Of a stretch of DNA of 64,000 nt, positions 1 to 13,372 are shown piece by piece. The notes beneath the pieces are model-generated. The model saw only the letters and a program-made list of their open reading frames with translations, did no database searches and had not been told where the DNA came from. Source of the DNA: Taeniopygia guttata. Its lineage: Eukaryota; Chordata; Aves; Passeriformes; Estrildidae. The number at the start of each line of letters is the position of its first letter. Position 1 is the first letter of the stretch. The stretch lies in contig NC_133030.1 in NCBI RefSeq assembly GCF_048771995.1, positions 13,098,001 through 13,162,000 of the forward strand. The letters run 5' to 3'. The position numbers and the translations under genes were made by a program.

Positions 1-3000
1 TGTTACGATTTCAAAAGTGTCATTGCACACAACTGAGAAAATGTCAGAATCAATCTTCCCTTTTCTTTATATAAAAAATCAGTTGATAACCTAGGAAACA
101 TATGAGTAATCTGAGTAATTGAAAAAAAACTGAATACTTTAGAGCAGCTATTTATACACAGGGTGAGTCAAAATTACATTTGTTTTATGCACTGTGATAA
201 ATTAATCCAAGATTTGAAAAAACTTCAGTAGGGTCTGATCTACAATTAAAATCTTTTTCCACCCTAGAAAGGTTGGCTTAAAAGATGACAAAAAAATCAC
301 AGCCCTGCTTAGCAGTTTTATGCAGCAATTAACTTCTTAAGGAAATAAATGTATTTCTTTTAAGAAGCAATTCACTTCTTAAAGAAATAAATGTATTAGA
401 GGAAAGGAAATTGCTTTTGCATTTATTTTATTGAGCTGTAGAGGCAAAAGAATTATCTGTTTAAGTTGCTTTTATGTAAGTGGGAATTGTCAATGGCAGC
501 ACAGAAAACTTCAGTTTCTGAATACTGAAAACTGAACACTGAGCCCAATCTAAACAACACATTTAACAGTGGTCATCTCTGATATTTACTTCCAGCCCTG
601 AACTTTGAAGACATATTATTTACCTAACTAGTAAGAGGTGGTACAGCTGTGTTTGCATTAGCAGACACAAATATTACCTTGATTTCCTTTACTTCCATCA
701 CATATTGTGCCATCAGTGTTAGGGAGAACTGAAAACATTTGGGCATGTAGACATAATAAACTCTTTCCTAGTAAAAAACTAGTGACCCTAGAATTTTGAT
801 TGCACAACTTATCACAATCCACAGGAAAAAGAAGATGTGACATTTCATCCTGAAGAGCCCTTTGTCAACAATTATTAATTGAGGCAAAGTTCAGGAAAAA
901 TTGCTTTCTGCTTCCTCGCTGATAACATTTATGAATATTATCAATAACCTTAAGAATATCTTTAAAGCTTTTGTTCTGCTTCAAGGGACTTCACAGATTA
1001 TCTCCATTAAACTATTAAGCAAATCAGAGAGAATAATCTGCATGAATCACCACAAATTACTTGTCTTTACTCTTTGCACTTGGTTTTTTGTTGTTTTGGG
1101 GGAGTTTTAAATTTATTTAAATATGTAATGCTACCTTCTAGAATAGAAATTCATAAAAATGTTCTTGTCAAGACTTCATAAGCATGATCATGCTCTTGGA
1201 AATCAATTATTTCTGTAGAACGTAATTTTTTGTAAAATAACTTTCACTCTTGTGCAAGACCTTCAACTTGACAGACATCAAATATCAACTCAAAGGAAAA
1301 AAAACCTAACTAAATAGTCAGATCACAACCCTATAAAACTCAAGAAGTTACATTCAAGCACCTACAGTTTTTCCCCAGGAAACTCTGAGTTCTACAGGTC
1401 TTCTTGGTGAATAAATGTTGTAAAGTTGAGTATTTTTGGGGTCCTCAGTACATAATTTTACACTTTTTTCCTTGCTGCTTCCTCAAAAAAGAGGTGCTTT
1501 TAACCTGCATAGTGCACTTACTCATTGCTCATAAATTGGCACATCACAGAGAATTGTTATTCTTCTCCTCCATTTGTATCCAAAATTTGAAAGTTACGTC
1601 TGATTCCCTATCAGACACATTGAGGAGTTCTCACAGGTGTCACATACTTCAGCAGAACTAATTCACCATCTTTACAGGGCTGCTGATAGATGTTTCAGCC
1701 TTAAAAGCATATTGACAACCACCATTTTTCAAAAGACTTCAGAAGAAACTCACTTTTAAGCTTCATTTCAATCAATAATAATGACCAAAGATTACACTGG
1801 CAAAAATGCTGTGTAGTTATTTGTTCTCCTATGACTCAAATCAGCTGGCATTAAAATTCCTAACTCTCTCTGTTGCAGGTATCTTGTAAAAGGCAGGAGG
1901 AGGGAAACAGAGTTTTGGTATTTTTCAGTGACTTTTTTTTAAACCATAGTTGCTCAGCTGCTGAGTACATATGAACATGAAGAAAGATCCATAAAGTCAG
2001 ATTGAGAGTTGTAGAGAATAAAAAAACCTTCAGGGAATTAATTAATTCTTACATATGCCATTGCCTTTTTTCAAAAATAAAGGCCAAATCCTGAGGGACC
2101 AAGTAGCATTTACTATTCAAGTAATTGTTACAATAACTCAGGCCCTAAATATGATTAAAAAGTAGATGTTCATAATAAGATCAAACCTCAAATGCCAGAG
2201 AGTTTTTGCATGTGGTACACTACACTGTACTCTTTTCTCCAAAATAGGATGCTGAGGATGCTCACAGACACGCAACAGAATTTAAAAATATCTCCAACTC
2301 AAAGAAATTAAATGCTGCTCACCACATGATCTTAAAATCAGCAGTGTGAGGAAAGGACTTCACAGCTCCAGGGATTCTGCTGAGTTCTGAGAAACATATT
2401 GGTTTTCTTAGCCGATGTTCTCGGTGTTATGCCTCCTAACCCCATGCTACCTCTGCTGCTAACCTTCTATAATCTGCAGTCACAGTTTGCCAAAACCCGC
2501 TATACACTGTACTCTGGCAAAACTCCCACTGACCATCACACATGCTGATGTACTGCTGAAGGAAGTATCACATGTGGAACAACAATATAAAATGGTTCAG
2601 AAAGGGGGACAGAGAGTTTGGGTTAAAAGAATGCTTATTTTACACGTATTTTTTGAAGACAGCTTTTCAGTTACGGATTGACTTCCTTTACAAAAGGCCA
2701 ACAATATTCATCTGTAAAGCTACATAAATGGTGCAGCTCTCCTGCTAAGGCTTGTAAAAGCTTTGGCACAAATTTCTACATGGCTCATTACCTCTGCTCA
2801 CCTGACCATTTACCTGTTTTAAGTAAAGTCTGTGTAAAAAGCGCCATGGCCTCTGGCTTTGTGTTCTCACCTTGGTGGTACACACTGGTGTTACTGGTTT
2901 CCACTAAGCCATACCAAAAACAAGTGCAATACAGCCTTGTGCAGACAGTTGTCTGAACAGAGTTTGAATGCTAAGATGTAGGGTTGGATTCCATCCTGCT

Positions 3001-4780
3001 TTTTAGTCAAATTTTAGACTACCTCATGAAAATGAATGCATTCATCGCTCAGAGCAAGTCCTGCTCCATCTGAATGAGGCAGCAGAATCAGCCTCCTCAT
3101 CTCATCTTTCCTCATGGGCTTCCGTGCTACAACTCCTGTAAACAATCACAGTCTCAAGACAAGCCTTGGCAAGAAATCCATAATTCTACTACTTTCACAA
3201 GTGTTTGAATTATATAACCTTCTTCAGTTCTACCATTATTGCAGGACTAACATATTTCTCTGTATTCACTGCTGCATTATTTTACAGTACTCAGACTCAG
3301 AAGAATAAAGGTAGCAATAGTTTTGTCTGCAACTAATGCTATAGAATTAAGTGGTGTACTGGATTTCATGCAAATCCTTCAATTTATCAGTTTTCATTTT
3401 ATGAAGAATAATAATATTTGAAATCAGGAAAAGCTCTCTTAGTTGCAGCTTTAGAAAAAGGTAAATAGTGAAGGCTTTGAAATCGTAAAATCACATATAC
3501 GGAAGACACCTTTCTGTCCATGTACCTTCTATGCTAGTTATGAAACAGAATGTCACAATTTACCAGGTGAGTCCTTTGTTATTAACCAGACAAGTAGCTT
3601 CCCTTGTGAACACCTTTATATTCTACCATGTTTCCCTCTCTCACCCTAGCACAGAGAATAAATAAATAAGCATCAGTGAATACAGAGAAAATTTATTTTC
3701 AAAGACCAGAAAGTACTAATTCCCTACAGTCTGGCAGAATATGTTTACTTTTCAAACCATCCAATCAATGGAGGCATCTTTATGAGTTTGTAAGTTCACA
3801 CCAGGAATATGCTTTTTGAAGGGAATCTCCTGTTCATCCCCTCTCACCTTACCTTGTTTCACCCAGACCAGATCAGAGTACAGCCAGATATCCCCAAAAG
3901 ACACAAAGCTGAAAGATGTACTCTACAGACTTTGCAGAGCATCTCCTGTGCCCCAGCTATTACTGGACTTTCAGCTCACAGGAGGAAACTGGAGCTAGTT
4001 CAAAGCACATTCCCTCCTTTCCACCCACTCACATGCACTGTGGATGGACATCAGGCTCTTGGCACCAAAGGCAAACTGGCTCCAACTGCACAGCACCACT
4101 TGCAAATGTAGACATGGACAATATTAGCCCAAGGTGGTGGGCGGGCTGGAGCCAAATTTTGCATGGCAGGATGTATTTCCTTTTTGTATCTCAGCTTTCC
4201 TCTTCATAAAACTTCCTTTGATTAAATCATTCTAAAAATAGATCATTTTGTTTGCCTGGGAGGAATGGAGCAAGTTGGATTCACCTATGTCAGGAAGTTC
4301 AGGATGGAAAGTTGAAGTTGTAGCAACCCCAGCACATTATCTGCATGCACAAAGACAATGCATTGAATGTGTGGGCTATGTGGTTCCTTTTATCATGTCT
4401 AGAGTCTGATATCACACTTATCCTGCAAATCCAACACATTTTCCCTGAAGGCTGAAAGCCTGTGTATTTATTTCAGACTGTTTTGTGGCAAGCAACTTCA
4501 TCTCTTCACTGAAGCACTTAAAAAAAAATAAAAGCAAATTTGGAAATCACACCTAAATTAGGGAGAGAGAACTGGGAACATAATAGATCAATAAAATGCA
4601 TTTATTTAGTCTGGATATGAACTATCATTGAGATCATTGAGATAGGTTTTGCTGGTTTTGAAGCACTATTGTAGAAAGGCTGAAGAAGGAGGATGAACCA
4701 ACTCCATTAGATGACAACTGTTTTTTGAAAATAACACTGATTTTTCTGTCCAAAAAAATGAAAAATAAATCTACTGAATA
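1..4780. other. intergenic, AT-rich, no gene seen
   Basis: No splice-bounded conserved coding run, tRNA or recognisable retroelement is visible. Short open frames here lack any protein-like composition. The only structured item is a diverged direct repeat at 325-397. The stretch lies upstream of EIF4G2, on the side facing GALNT18/ZBED5 in human; that neighbour information is remembered, not seen. Confidence 0.6.
325..397. repeat. two-copy 42-bp-period tandem repeat
   Basis: A 31-bp unit at 325-355 recurs at 367-397 with two differences; each copy contains ACTTCTTAA followed by GAAATAAATGTATT. The period is 42 bp. It looks like a local tandem duplication rather than a known transposon. Confidence 0.8.
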
Positions 4781-4843
4781 TAAAAGAATAGTTCAGTTGT
4801 AAGGGACCTACAATGATCATCTATTCCAATTGTTTGACCATAC
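4781..4843 (-). repeat. CR1 LINE 3' fragment
   Basis: The stretch contains AATAGTTCAGTTG, AAGGGACCTACAATGATCAT and a decayed CCAACTGTTTGACCA-like end. This is the complement of the 3' terminal part of an avian CR1 subfamily, so the element lies on the - strand. Only about 60 bp is recognisable. CR1 is a non-LTR retrotransposon whose copies are usually 5'-truncated, as here. Confidence 0.75.
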
Positions 4844-5235
4844 ATACAAGTTTTTTTTAATCAAGAGATTTAGTAATGTATGTTACGAAAATTGTCCTAT
4901 AAGAAATCAACATCCACAGTAATATTTTTAGTGAAAACAAGCTAACTTCAAAAACATGTAGGATTTTTTTAAAGGCATAAAATATAAAAATATTAACATT
5001 TCAGGTACTATTTCTAGTTTCTTAATAACTTACCATTTTCATGCTTCCATCTGTAATATCTTAAAGAGTTAGATAGTTTGCAGCAAAAATCTCATAAAAA
5101 GACTGGCTAGAATCTGTAAAAGAACATAAGTAGTGCATAAGACAATATCATGTTAGGAATAATATTTATAGTAAATACAGCTTGGTCAGATGTAGCATTG
5201 AGGACATGAATTAGTAATTTAGTGGCAAACTTTGT

Positions 5236-5297
5236 GATGGTGCTGGGACTTTTGGATCTTACAGTCTTTTCCAATCATAATGAGTCTATGACTCTAA
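5236..5297 (+). repeat. degenerate CR1 LINE 3' end
   Basis: The order GGATCTTACAGTCTTTTCCAA then AATGAGTCTATGACTCT parallels the CR1 3' terminus (GATGATCTTTGAGGTCC...TTCCAACC...ATTCTATGATTCT). Several substitutions make it an old copy, in + orientation. Confidence 0.55.
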
Positions 5298-6504
5298 CTA
5301 GGGACTTAAAGTTGTATGTGAGAAAACAATACCAAAAATAATAACTTCATTTTGTGGATATTGGACAGCTTAGTTGATTCCTAATGGGAGGATATGCAAG
5401 CTTCTCTTTATCCTGAAAAAAAAAAACCAACTGTTTGGTGGCTTACAGGGAATATTCCTGTGCAGTTTGGTTGGTTTGCATCAGAGATGTACATCACTGC
5501 AACCAGCACTGCCTGTCACCTACTTTGGCAGTTAAAAGAGAGGCTAAATCTAAGAGTGAGATACCATTTCCTCTTTAGAAGTGCCCTCTTAACTTTAAAC
5601 TGTCAGAAAGGAATGGAGAAACTTATTCAATTTCCACGTGTTCTGTGTCCTCTACTACACAGTGTGCTTTTTTGTGCACCTGATATAGGCTGAGCACAGG
5701 CTGCTACATGAGCCAGCCTGAGCGACCAGTGCCACCAGTATGCCCAGGGCCTGCTGGGCCCCAGCAGTGCTGACCCACTCAGGAACAGGATCCAAATCTC
5801 TCACAGCACAAGCATCTGTGTCCATCCATACTTCAGTAGGGCTTCAGCATCTTCCTTCCCAGATCCCACATCCTCGGCACCACTGAAACACAAAGTATAG
5901 GGCAGAGTTACAGCTTTCCTCTGTTCCCTCAGCTGTACTTGCCAGATTGCCTCAGTCCCTAAATACAGCAAGTGAGGCTGAGGAGGTGAGAAAAGCAGTG
6001 GTGCCATGTGGGAACCATAAATAATAGCAGTGCTATGACAGCAAAGCAGAAAAGAGAGTTTAAACCCTCCCTTCACCTGAAGGCCCACTCCATGGGATCA
6101 CCCACAGCATGCAATCATTTCTATTTTTAAACACAGTATTTTCTAACATGAGTCAGTTACCAATCTATTTCTGATCTGAACAGGAAGGACAGTGGAACAT
6201 CCTTAATCACAGCTGAACCAAAATTAGAACAGAAAAATGGATCAGTTCAGGTCCTTTATTTATATTAACCAACTTTAGATGTACCTATATGAAAATGTAT
6301 GCATGAACTCCTTTTGCAGATCCTCAGTGAAGGATCAGAAGCTGGCTTAAAGAGAAATTAAAAATGCAGAATTGGGTACTGGAATGGGCCTGTTCCCCTC
6401 AAGGCTTTTACTTGGACAGCTGTAATTCAACCAGCCAAGCCACCATCTAAGGGATGGTGACAGCAGCATGTCCAAGCAACTCTTCCAAGAGTCACCTCTT
6501 GGTC

Positions 6505-6600
6505 ACTCTTTGCTCAGCACTTGTCAGGCCACAGCCAAAACACCCTTGGCTGGAATTCTGTGTCCAGTCTTGGCACTCAGCACAAGGCAGAGAAAGAACA
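6505..6600 (+). repeat. possible CR1 internal fragment
   Basis: The segment with GTCAGGCCACAG, then TGGAATTCTGTGTCCAGTCT and a CACTCAGCACAA-like end resembles the internal CR1 region that normally reads GTGAGGCCGCATCTGGAATACTGTGTCCAGTTCTGGGC. Divergence is heavy and the borders are unclear. Confidence 0.4.
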
Positions 6601-9319
6601 CAACAAGGCCCTGAACCTTGGAGATTAACCATGCCTGCAGCAGGACTGTGAACCAGCTGACCTCCACACACCCCTTCTGACCTTAATTTTACACTCCTGA
6701 GACTCCTACACCACACATATGTTAAAAACACATCATGAACTGGTTAAAAAACATGTTCTCCATGGCAGAACAGTGATACTCTAGTAACAAAAATAACATT
6801 GAAGAAAATAAGAACAAATCCTTAGTAATTAGATAATGACATTGCAGAGGACATAATATTAAAATGGATGACACTGGAAATGCAATCAAGCACCAGGATA
6901 GCAAATAAGAGCTCAATAAATTATTAAATGTATAAGCTTTGCAAAACTGCAGAAAGACTGCTGGCACTACACCTGCTGAAGCCCTGCTGCTGGTTTCCAC
7001 ACTAAGTCGCCTATGTCAAAATTCCTTTGGAAAACTTACAAAGAGAGAATCACAGTAATCAAAATCTCACAGAAGCATTCATTAAATTAAGGAAGCATCC
7101 TGATGTAAAAAAAAAAAAAATTGCAGTGATTAATAAATAAATCTCTATTTCTTTTAGTCCAAATGAAAGAAGTAATTTTCAGCACTAAGGCTGCCCTTAA
7201 AGATAGGTACATGTGAGGAAAATGTCTAAAAGGGGGGAGGGGAAAATCTGTGCCTTTTTCCAAGCTGTTTTGATTATTAACAACTCCGTTTCAAGATAAA
7301 TTCCATATGGGTAAGATTCGCAGCATGTTTACATTTGACGTTTACAGCTGCACTTAGGTAATTTTATAGATGTATGTATAGATAAGCACAGGGTCAGCAT
7401 GGATACAGCAAACTGCTTCATACAGAGATGGAGATTTCTGATTTAGTTGCCTAGCAATAAGAGCTGACTCCTGGAAGCTAACAAATACTGATTAGAAAAC
7501 AGAATAGAATTATTTAATATATCACATGCATCATACAAAAAAGAACATAAGGCTATTGAAGGAAGGAAAACATTAGGCCAGAAAAAATAAATTATATTCA
7601 GTGAAATTTATCCAGAAAATATGTGATACTAAGAAACTGCAATATTTATATTAAAGAAAGCTTCAGTCTGTTCAGGCTGTCAGTACTTTTCATCATTCTT
7701 CCTTTAGCAGAAAGTCCAATTCCATATTGGCTAATGGATCTGACTTTTGAATTGCTGTGTTTAACTTCGTCCAGTCTTCTCAACAGTGCTTTAAAGCAGG
7801 AGACAGAGAGAGAGATATTTTTAAAAATTGAATAGTATGAACATGATGGCATTTCTCTTCTTGGAAAACACAGAATGGTACTAATGGGAAGTTTGATGAC
7901 ATTTACTACACTGGTGGAGAGGCAGAAGTCCACATTTCTGGCTTACTTTTTACAAAGAGCTTTAAAACTGCCCTGATGCCTTTTAGCTCATTTATAAGGT
8001 CTCTCTCAGTTATTTCAGTATTACAAATGTTTTTCTTTCACTACTTCAGCAGTAGAACAGGAAGATCACAAGCCAAGGTTAGGCAGCCTACCACAAATTC
8101 AGCACAAACCAGGAGCACCCACATCTTGGATCAGTACTAGCACTGGTCTTTCCCTCTTACAGTTTAAATTTAAATAGATTAGTTGACAATAAAACTGGGG
8201 AAACAGAGGCCACTGTATAGTATTCTAGCATTATAAGCAGCATGGACTTGTAATGCACTACTCAGGCATTATTTAAACCTGAAAAAAGAACATGATTCCT
8301 CTTTCTGCTATTTCCAACCTTTCTTTAAAATATTCTCCTTTAACAAGCCTTCAAAACAGTACTTCCCAAATCTGTTCCTGCTGGAGCTGTCACTTAACAG
8401 TATTCCATCTGCTTGGGACTGAAAGTCAAAAAATTTATCTCGTGTCCTGTTACATCAGCATAAATCTGGAGTAACTTCCCAGACTTCCTGTGTGACGCAC
8501 TCGCTCGGGGTTTGCCTACACAAGGAAGTAAACATTAAGGAAATCTTGCCTCAATCAGACCGAGCACTAACCCTGGCTCACTGCTGCTGAAAACATTCTT
8601 ACCATACAGAAAAGAAAAGCAGCTTTTCCCACTCTGAATATGGGCTAAAATACTCTGAACAAAGAGAATTCTAGTAAAATCCAAAGGTATAATCACATTT
8701 CATAATGAAGTGCTTTACAAAAATAAAATTTCGGGATCAGAAGCAGCATGTTTTCCATCTAATCATAAATATCCTGCTTCTCAAACTTTCCCCAATTTAG
8801 TTTAGAGGTACTTTTAGATATTGGACACAGCTTTGCATTTGGGCATGAAAATATCCTTTTACTATCCATAACATACATTGTTACAGAATAGTCCATAACT
8901 TGGTACTTAGAAAGTACTCACTTTTCCATGAAGACAATGACTTTATTTTTAATATTCCTTTCCCAGTTGCAAAGACTATCACACAGACTAATTACCTACA
9001 TCTTAATTTGGTCTTGTACCATGTCTCCTTTGTCCTTGTTACAGCACTGTGAAACACCCCTAAATGGAACATAAATTATATTTAATACATTAAAGGTAAA
9101 GACATTCCTGTATTAAGACAGGAATTTACTGTAATATTTTTTCTGTCTTGGTCAGACACTGTGATAGAAACTAGACAAATATCTAGAAAAGCAAAAGTAG
9201 ACACAAACAAAGGACACACAAGTGAAGATTTTGATGTGTGAATCATGGTAAGTTATTCAACTGGGGCTAATTTACTGAGATGCAAATCAATTGGTAGTTT
9301 CATTATGGTACTCTCTGTG

Positions 9320-9358
9320 TAGTAGTAGTAGTAATAATATTAATAATAATAATAATTA
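9320..9358. repeat. (TAG/TAA)n trinucleotide microsatellite
   Basis: TAG units grade into TAA units, an imperfect trinucleotide run of about 39 bp. Confidence 0.9.
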
Positions 9359-10612
9359 TATTACTATACAGATTTCTAATAATGTAATTACCTATGTGAC
9401 CACCACCCACATGTTTAAAAAGCTAAGAAACAATAGTATTTATTTGCGCACATTCCTCAGAAGGCATTTGCTATTTGCAAAGATCTGTCAATAAAGAATA
9501 GATGCTCTGGGATGAAAAGCCTTGCTCCTAAGCTTTCCCACATGGATATACATCCCAGAATAATCTGGCACTACGATAAGTCCATCTGGTCAACAGAAAA
9601 AATAATAATTTCATGGGGAAAACCTGTAGAGGGAGTAGGGACACAGAGTTGTCTCTGATCTCATGTTGATTCTCACAAGTTATGTGTATATTCTGTGCTA
9701 TAAACATTGATTTCAGTGAGTTGCTGAAATTGAGTAAATTGGACAGAAACCTCAAAGGCAAAAGTAATTAATTTTCTCATTTAATGATGTGTGGTCATCT
9801 TTGCATCTATTCTGAGATCCCAAGTACAGAATCCAACTTTCTTTTCTTATGTCATAAGAAATAATGGCTTGAGCTATTAATTTCAACTTAATGCACTGTA
9901 ATTTGAACTCTGCTCTTCCCTCCATTTTTAAAATGTTGATTTCTTTTGACAAGTAACAAGAAAAGTAAAATACTAAGTTTGAAATCTTAATTTGTTGTGA
10001 AAATAGTACATCATGGAAATACTTTGTATTTCCATGTTTTAAATAATAGTCAAAGATCTGCTGTCAATTACATAGCAAAGATCATATCTAATTTGTAAGA
10101 TTGATTGAAAGAAACTGGTATTTATCAATGTATGAACCAAAATACTTCATGTTCCCAACCAAGATTCAGCAATTCTGCTTGCTTATGGATAGTTCAGTGT
10201 GGAGAATGAGAAAAGGAGATGCTCTGGTAAATATTTATATATTCTGTATGAAGTGTGACTACTCTTTTCTGTCTTTTTATCTGAAGAATAACTAGCAAAT
10301 AGCCAAGAAACTGTCTTATCAAACAAATTTCATAATAGAACAGAGATAACACATATATGTAGCACAAACCAGTTTTTTTCCTGGCCTAATAGCAAAGGTT
10401 ATCAAGCTAAATGTACCATAAATTCTCACAGTATTGTAAGCAGTAATAGCACTCCTTCTTCAATTAGACATCAGTTTGATGTGTACTGTTTTAGGTAGTC
10501 TTATCCTCTTCCTTTTTTACCACCCAAACTACAAACGTTACTTTCACTATTTCTAAAATTCCTTTCAAAACTTAGTTACAATAAGGCCTGCATAAATCCC
10601 GTAGTTCAGTAA

Positions 10613-10683
10613 TAAAACAAAACAAAACAAAACAAAAACAAAAAACAAACAAACAAACAAAAACAAAAAAAAAACCCAAAACA
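10613..10683. repeat. A-rich (AAACA)n low-complexity tract
   Basis: About 70 bp consists only of A and C, in AAAAC and AAAC steps ending in an A-run. No target-site duplication or retroposed body is recognisable beside it. Confidence 0.85.
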
Positions 10684-12851
10684 ATTTTGGTGCAAGACTA
10701 TTCTGTATAGTTTTGTCTACGAATTTGTCTATTCCTTTTCTAAGTAAGCATACTTACAACTGAGGTAACGCATATGTTGTACTCTCTCACTGTAAGCAGG
10801 AAACATCCATCCCACTCTCTGTGTTTGTTGTCCTGTGAGGCAAGATGTTGTCCTCTGAATTCTCCCTCTCAGAACACACACCCTAAAAGCAAGAATCACT
10901 ATTACAGTAGTCTGGCCATTATTTTTTTAGATTACAGGTAATTCAGGCTGTTATCTGTAACAGGTTGTAATACCACACAGAGAAGTTGGCATCATATGAG
11001 GCCAGATCACTGACTGACATCAAAAGGGGCCAACAGTGTTTGCAGTTCTTTCTCTCCAGGCAGCACCAGCTGCATTAGTAGTGATTTCCTTTCAAAAGCT
11101 CAGTGGCAGCAGGTCTTAGAGGGGAATAATAGAAGTGACAATTTTGCATCTTGTAAAAGATCAAATGGTTTAAAACATGAGTGTCAGCCCTTTTAAGATC
11201 AGCTCTAGCAAGCTGAAGAAGTAGAACTTGTGATATCAGTTTTGTTTGTTTACTTTCCAGTAAAGTTTCAAGCTGCAAATCCCTCTTTTGAATCCTGAGG
11301 TTCATTGATTCTGAGGTCTTGCTGGTCTAGAGTATAAATGCTGAAATGTTTTGTAGTTTTTTTGTCTTTTTTTTTTTCCTTGCTAGTTGGCTAAACACCA
11401 AAAAAACCAATTAATGTTTCTCAGTAATATTTACAGAAATTTTCACATCTGTGAAAATAAATACCATGGTGATGTTTTGCATTTTCTAAAAGAAGCCTGA
11501 AGACTTCTTTTAGATTCTTTCTGCCAAAACCATGTGAATCAATGAAATAGTAGTTGGAATAAAGGAGCAATAATTGATCAAATTTTTCCATACCAACTAG
11601 GATCTGTTTTCTGTTGAAATATTCTTGGTCTTGATACAGACTTGCAACTTTTGAAGCCCTCCTGTCCTTCAAAGATTTGTGGAAAGAGACCACTATCAGA
11701 GTGGAGGAAGTCACTACTGAATTTAATATATCACCAACACAAATATCAACTCTCCAAATGCTGTGTCTTACCCAGAATTTCTGCAGATCTGGGCAGTCAC
11801 TGGCGTGAATGTTGATTAAAAGACTTTTTGTTCTTATTTCCTTTGAGAAGTGACAATTATCTCCAGCAATTATAAAGTTAAATTTCCTGTTCCGCTGTCA
11901 CTGAATTAGATAAGATTACACTCAAAGGTAAAGTATAGAGGGTCTAGGAAACTTTGATAAGAAGAGAGGAAGGACCTCTGAAGTATCCAAAAGGTAGCTG
12001 CTAGAAGGCAAAATACCTGCCCAGGTGTGTTGGGGTTTCTGTAGGAGTTTATGATACAACTTGGGCAGGATGAAGCTCGTTACACATAAAATCTGTCTTC
12101 CATAACTTGGCTTCGATGGCTTTGCAACTTTTGTGAGCACAATACAGAAAAAACTGTTAGAAGGGAGCACCCTGCACCCAGAGTTCACTCCAGTCAACGA
12201 ATGTGGAGTGCAACTGCTCTTGGCACCTTTCCTTGCCCTGCGTGTTCCTGCTGTGCTGCTGCTCACAACGCAGTGCACAGCAATTGGCAGTCATGTGTAC
12301 TCTTCTTAATGAAAGCACCGTCCCTGTGAGTGACCCTCTCGACAATGCATCATCTGGAGCTGCAGCTGTATTAAACCTGTGTTAAACAGGGCAACTATAA
12401 TGTTGGTTGATGCCAGGTCGGAGGAGGGATAATTTCCTCCCATAATACAATCTAGCTTTGTACAAGTTCCTCCTCAGCCTGTCAGCTGGTGTGACTACAT
12501 ATGTTGCTACTAGACTTCATGAAAAGTGAAACTGAGAAACACAGCCTAGAGTATTGAAAAAAGATGAGAGTTTTATGAAGATTGAATATAGTTCTTGTTT
12601 TACTCTAAAGGCAGACAGCTTTAGTCCTTATTTATCTGTATGAGGTGAACTGCTCTGTTGTTTCTATGTGGGTATAAACAGGAAAATTAATTATCTTTTA
12701 AAATGACCACTCAAACTGTGCTATATTTTTAATCAGACATTCTTACTGCTCAGAATTAATTTGGTTTAACTGTTTTTGTAATTTACTCAGAAAGTGCTTT
12801 AATAATTTAATTTTAAGACTCCTGTCTGAAAGTATCCAAGTTCCACTTTCA

Positions 12852-12882
12852 ATTAATCCATAAACTGTGTGTTTGGATTAAT
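12852..12882. repeat. bulged inverted repeat (hairpin)
   Basis: ATTAATCCA-TA-AAC at 12852-12865 pairs with GTTTGGATTAAT at 12871-12882, giving 12 pairs with a two-base bulge and a 5-nt TGTGT loop. Confidence 0.8.
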
Positions 12883-13326
12883 CTTCTAGAGTGTTCTGCT
12901 GCTGACACATCCTCATCCTTGTACTTTCTCTGTTTGTTACACTGCTGTCATGGCTCTATATCTGTTTAGTGAAGGGCATAATGTGAGTATATTTACCATA
13001 TGGTTGCTGGGAGCAAGATGAATGGGGAGCTGACTAAGAATGTATTTATTACTTAAGAAAATCAGAGCCAAGGAAGAGAAGGACAAGTGTAGAGAGCTCC
13101 AGAAAGCTTTCACCAAGCTAACTGAGGCTGGAAACACCCATTGGTAGAAATAGTTTTAAAACATTATTTCTATATGTTTTGGCTTCTCTAGTTACTTTAA
13201 CTCCTTACAGGAGTAAGAATCTGAGCTTGTGAGGTTTTCTAATGCAGCTTCTGACCTGCAAAGGTGGACAAACCAAACTGTCTCCTTTAATCAGAGCAAG
13301 CTTTAAATTTAAATTCCTGACTCCCC

Positions 13327-13372
13327 TTTTTTGTAAGTTTTCTACCAGTTGTGGTAGAAAACTTACAAAAAA
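13327..13372. repeat. perfect 21-bp inverted repeat, 4-nt loop
   Basis: The left arm at 13327-13347 (six T, then GTAAGTTTTCTACCA) is exactly complementary to the right arm at 13352-13372 (TGGTAGAAAACTTAC, then six A). The loop is GTTG. There are no mismatches. It sits in an A/T-rich intergenic stretch with no similarity to a repeat family that I know. Confidence 0.95.
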
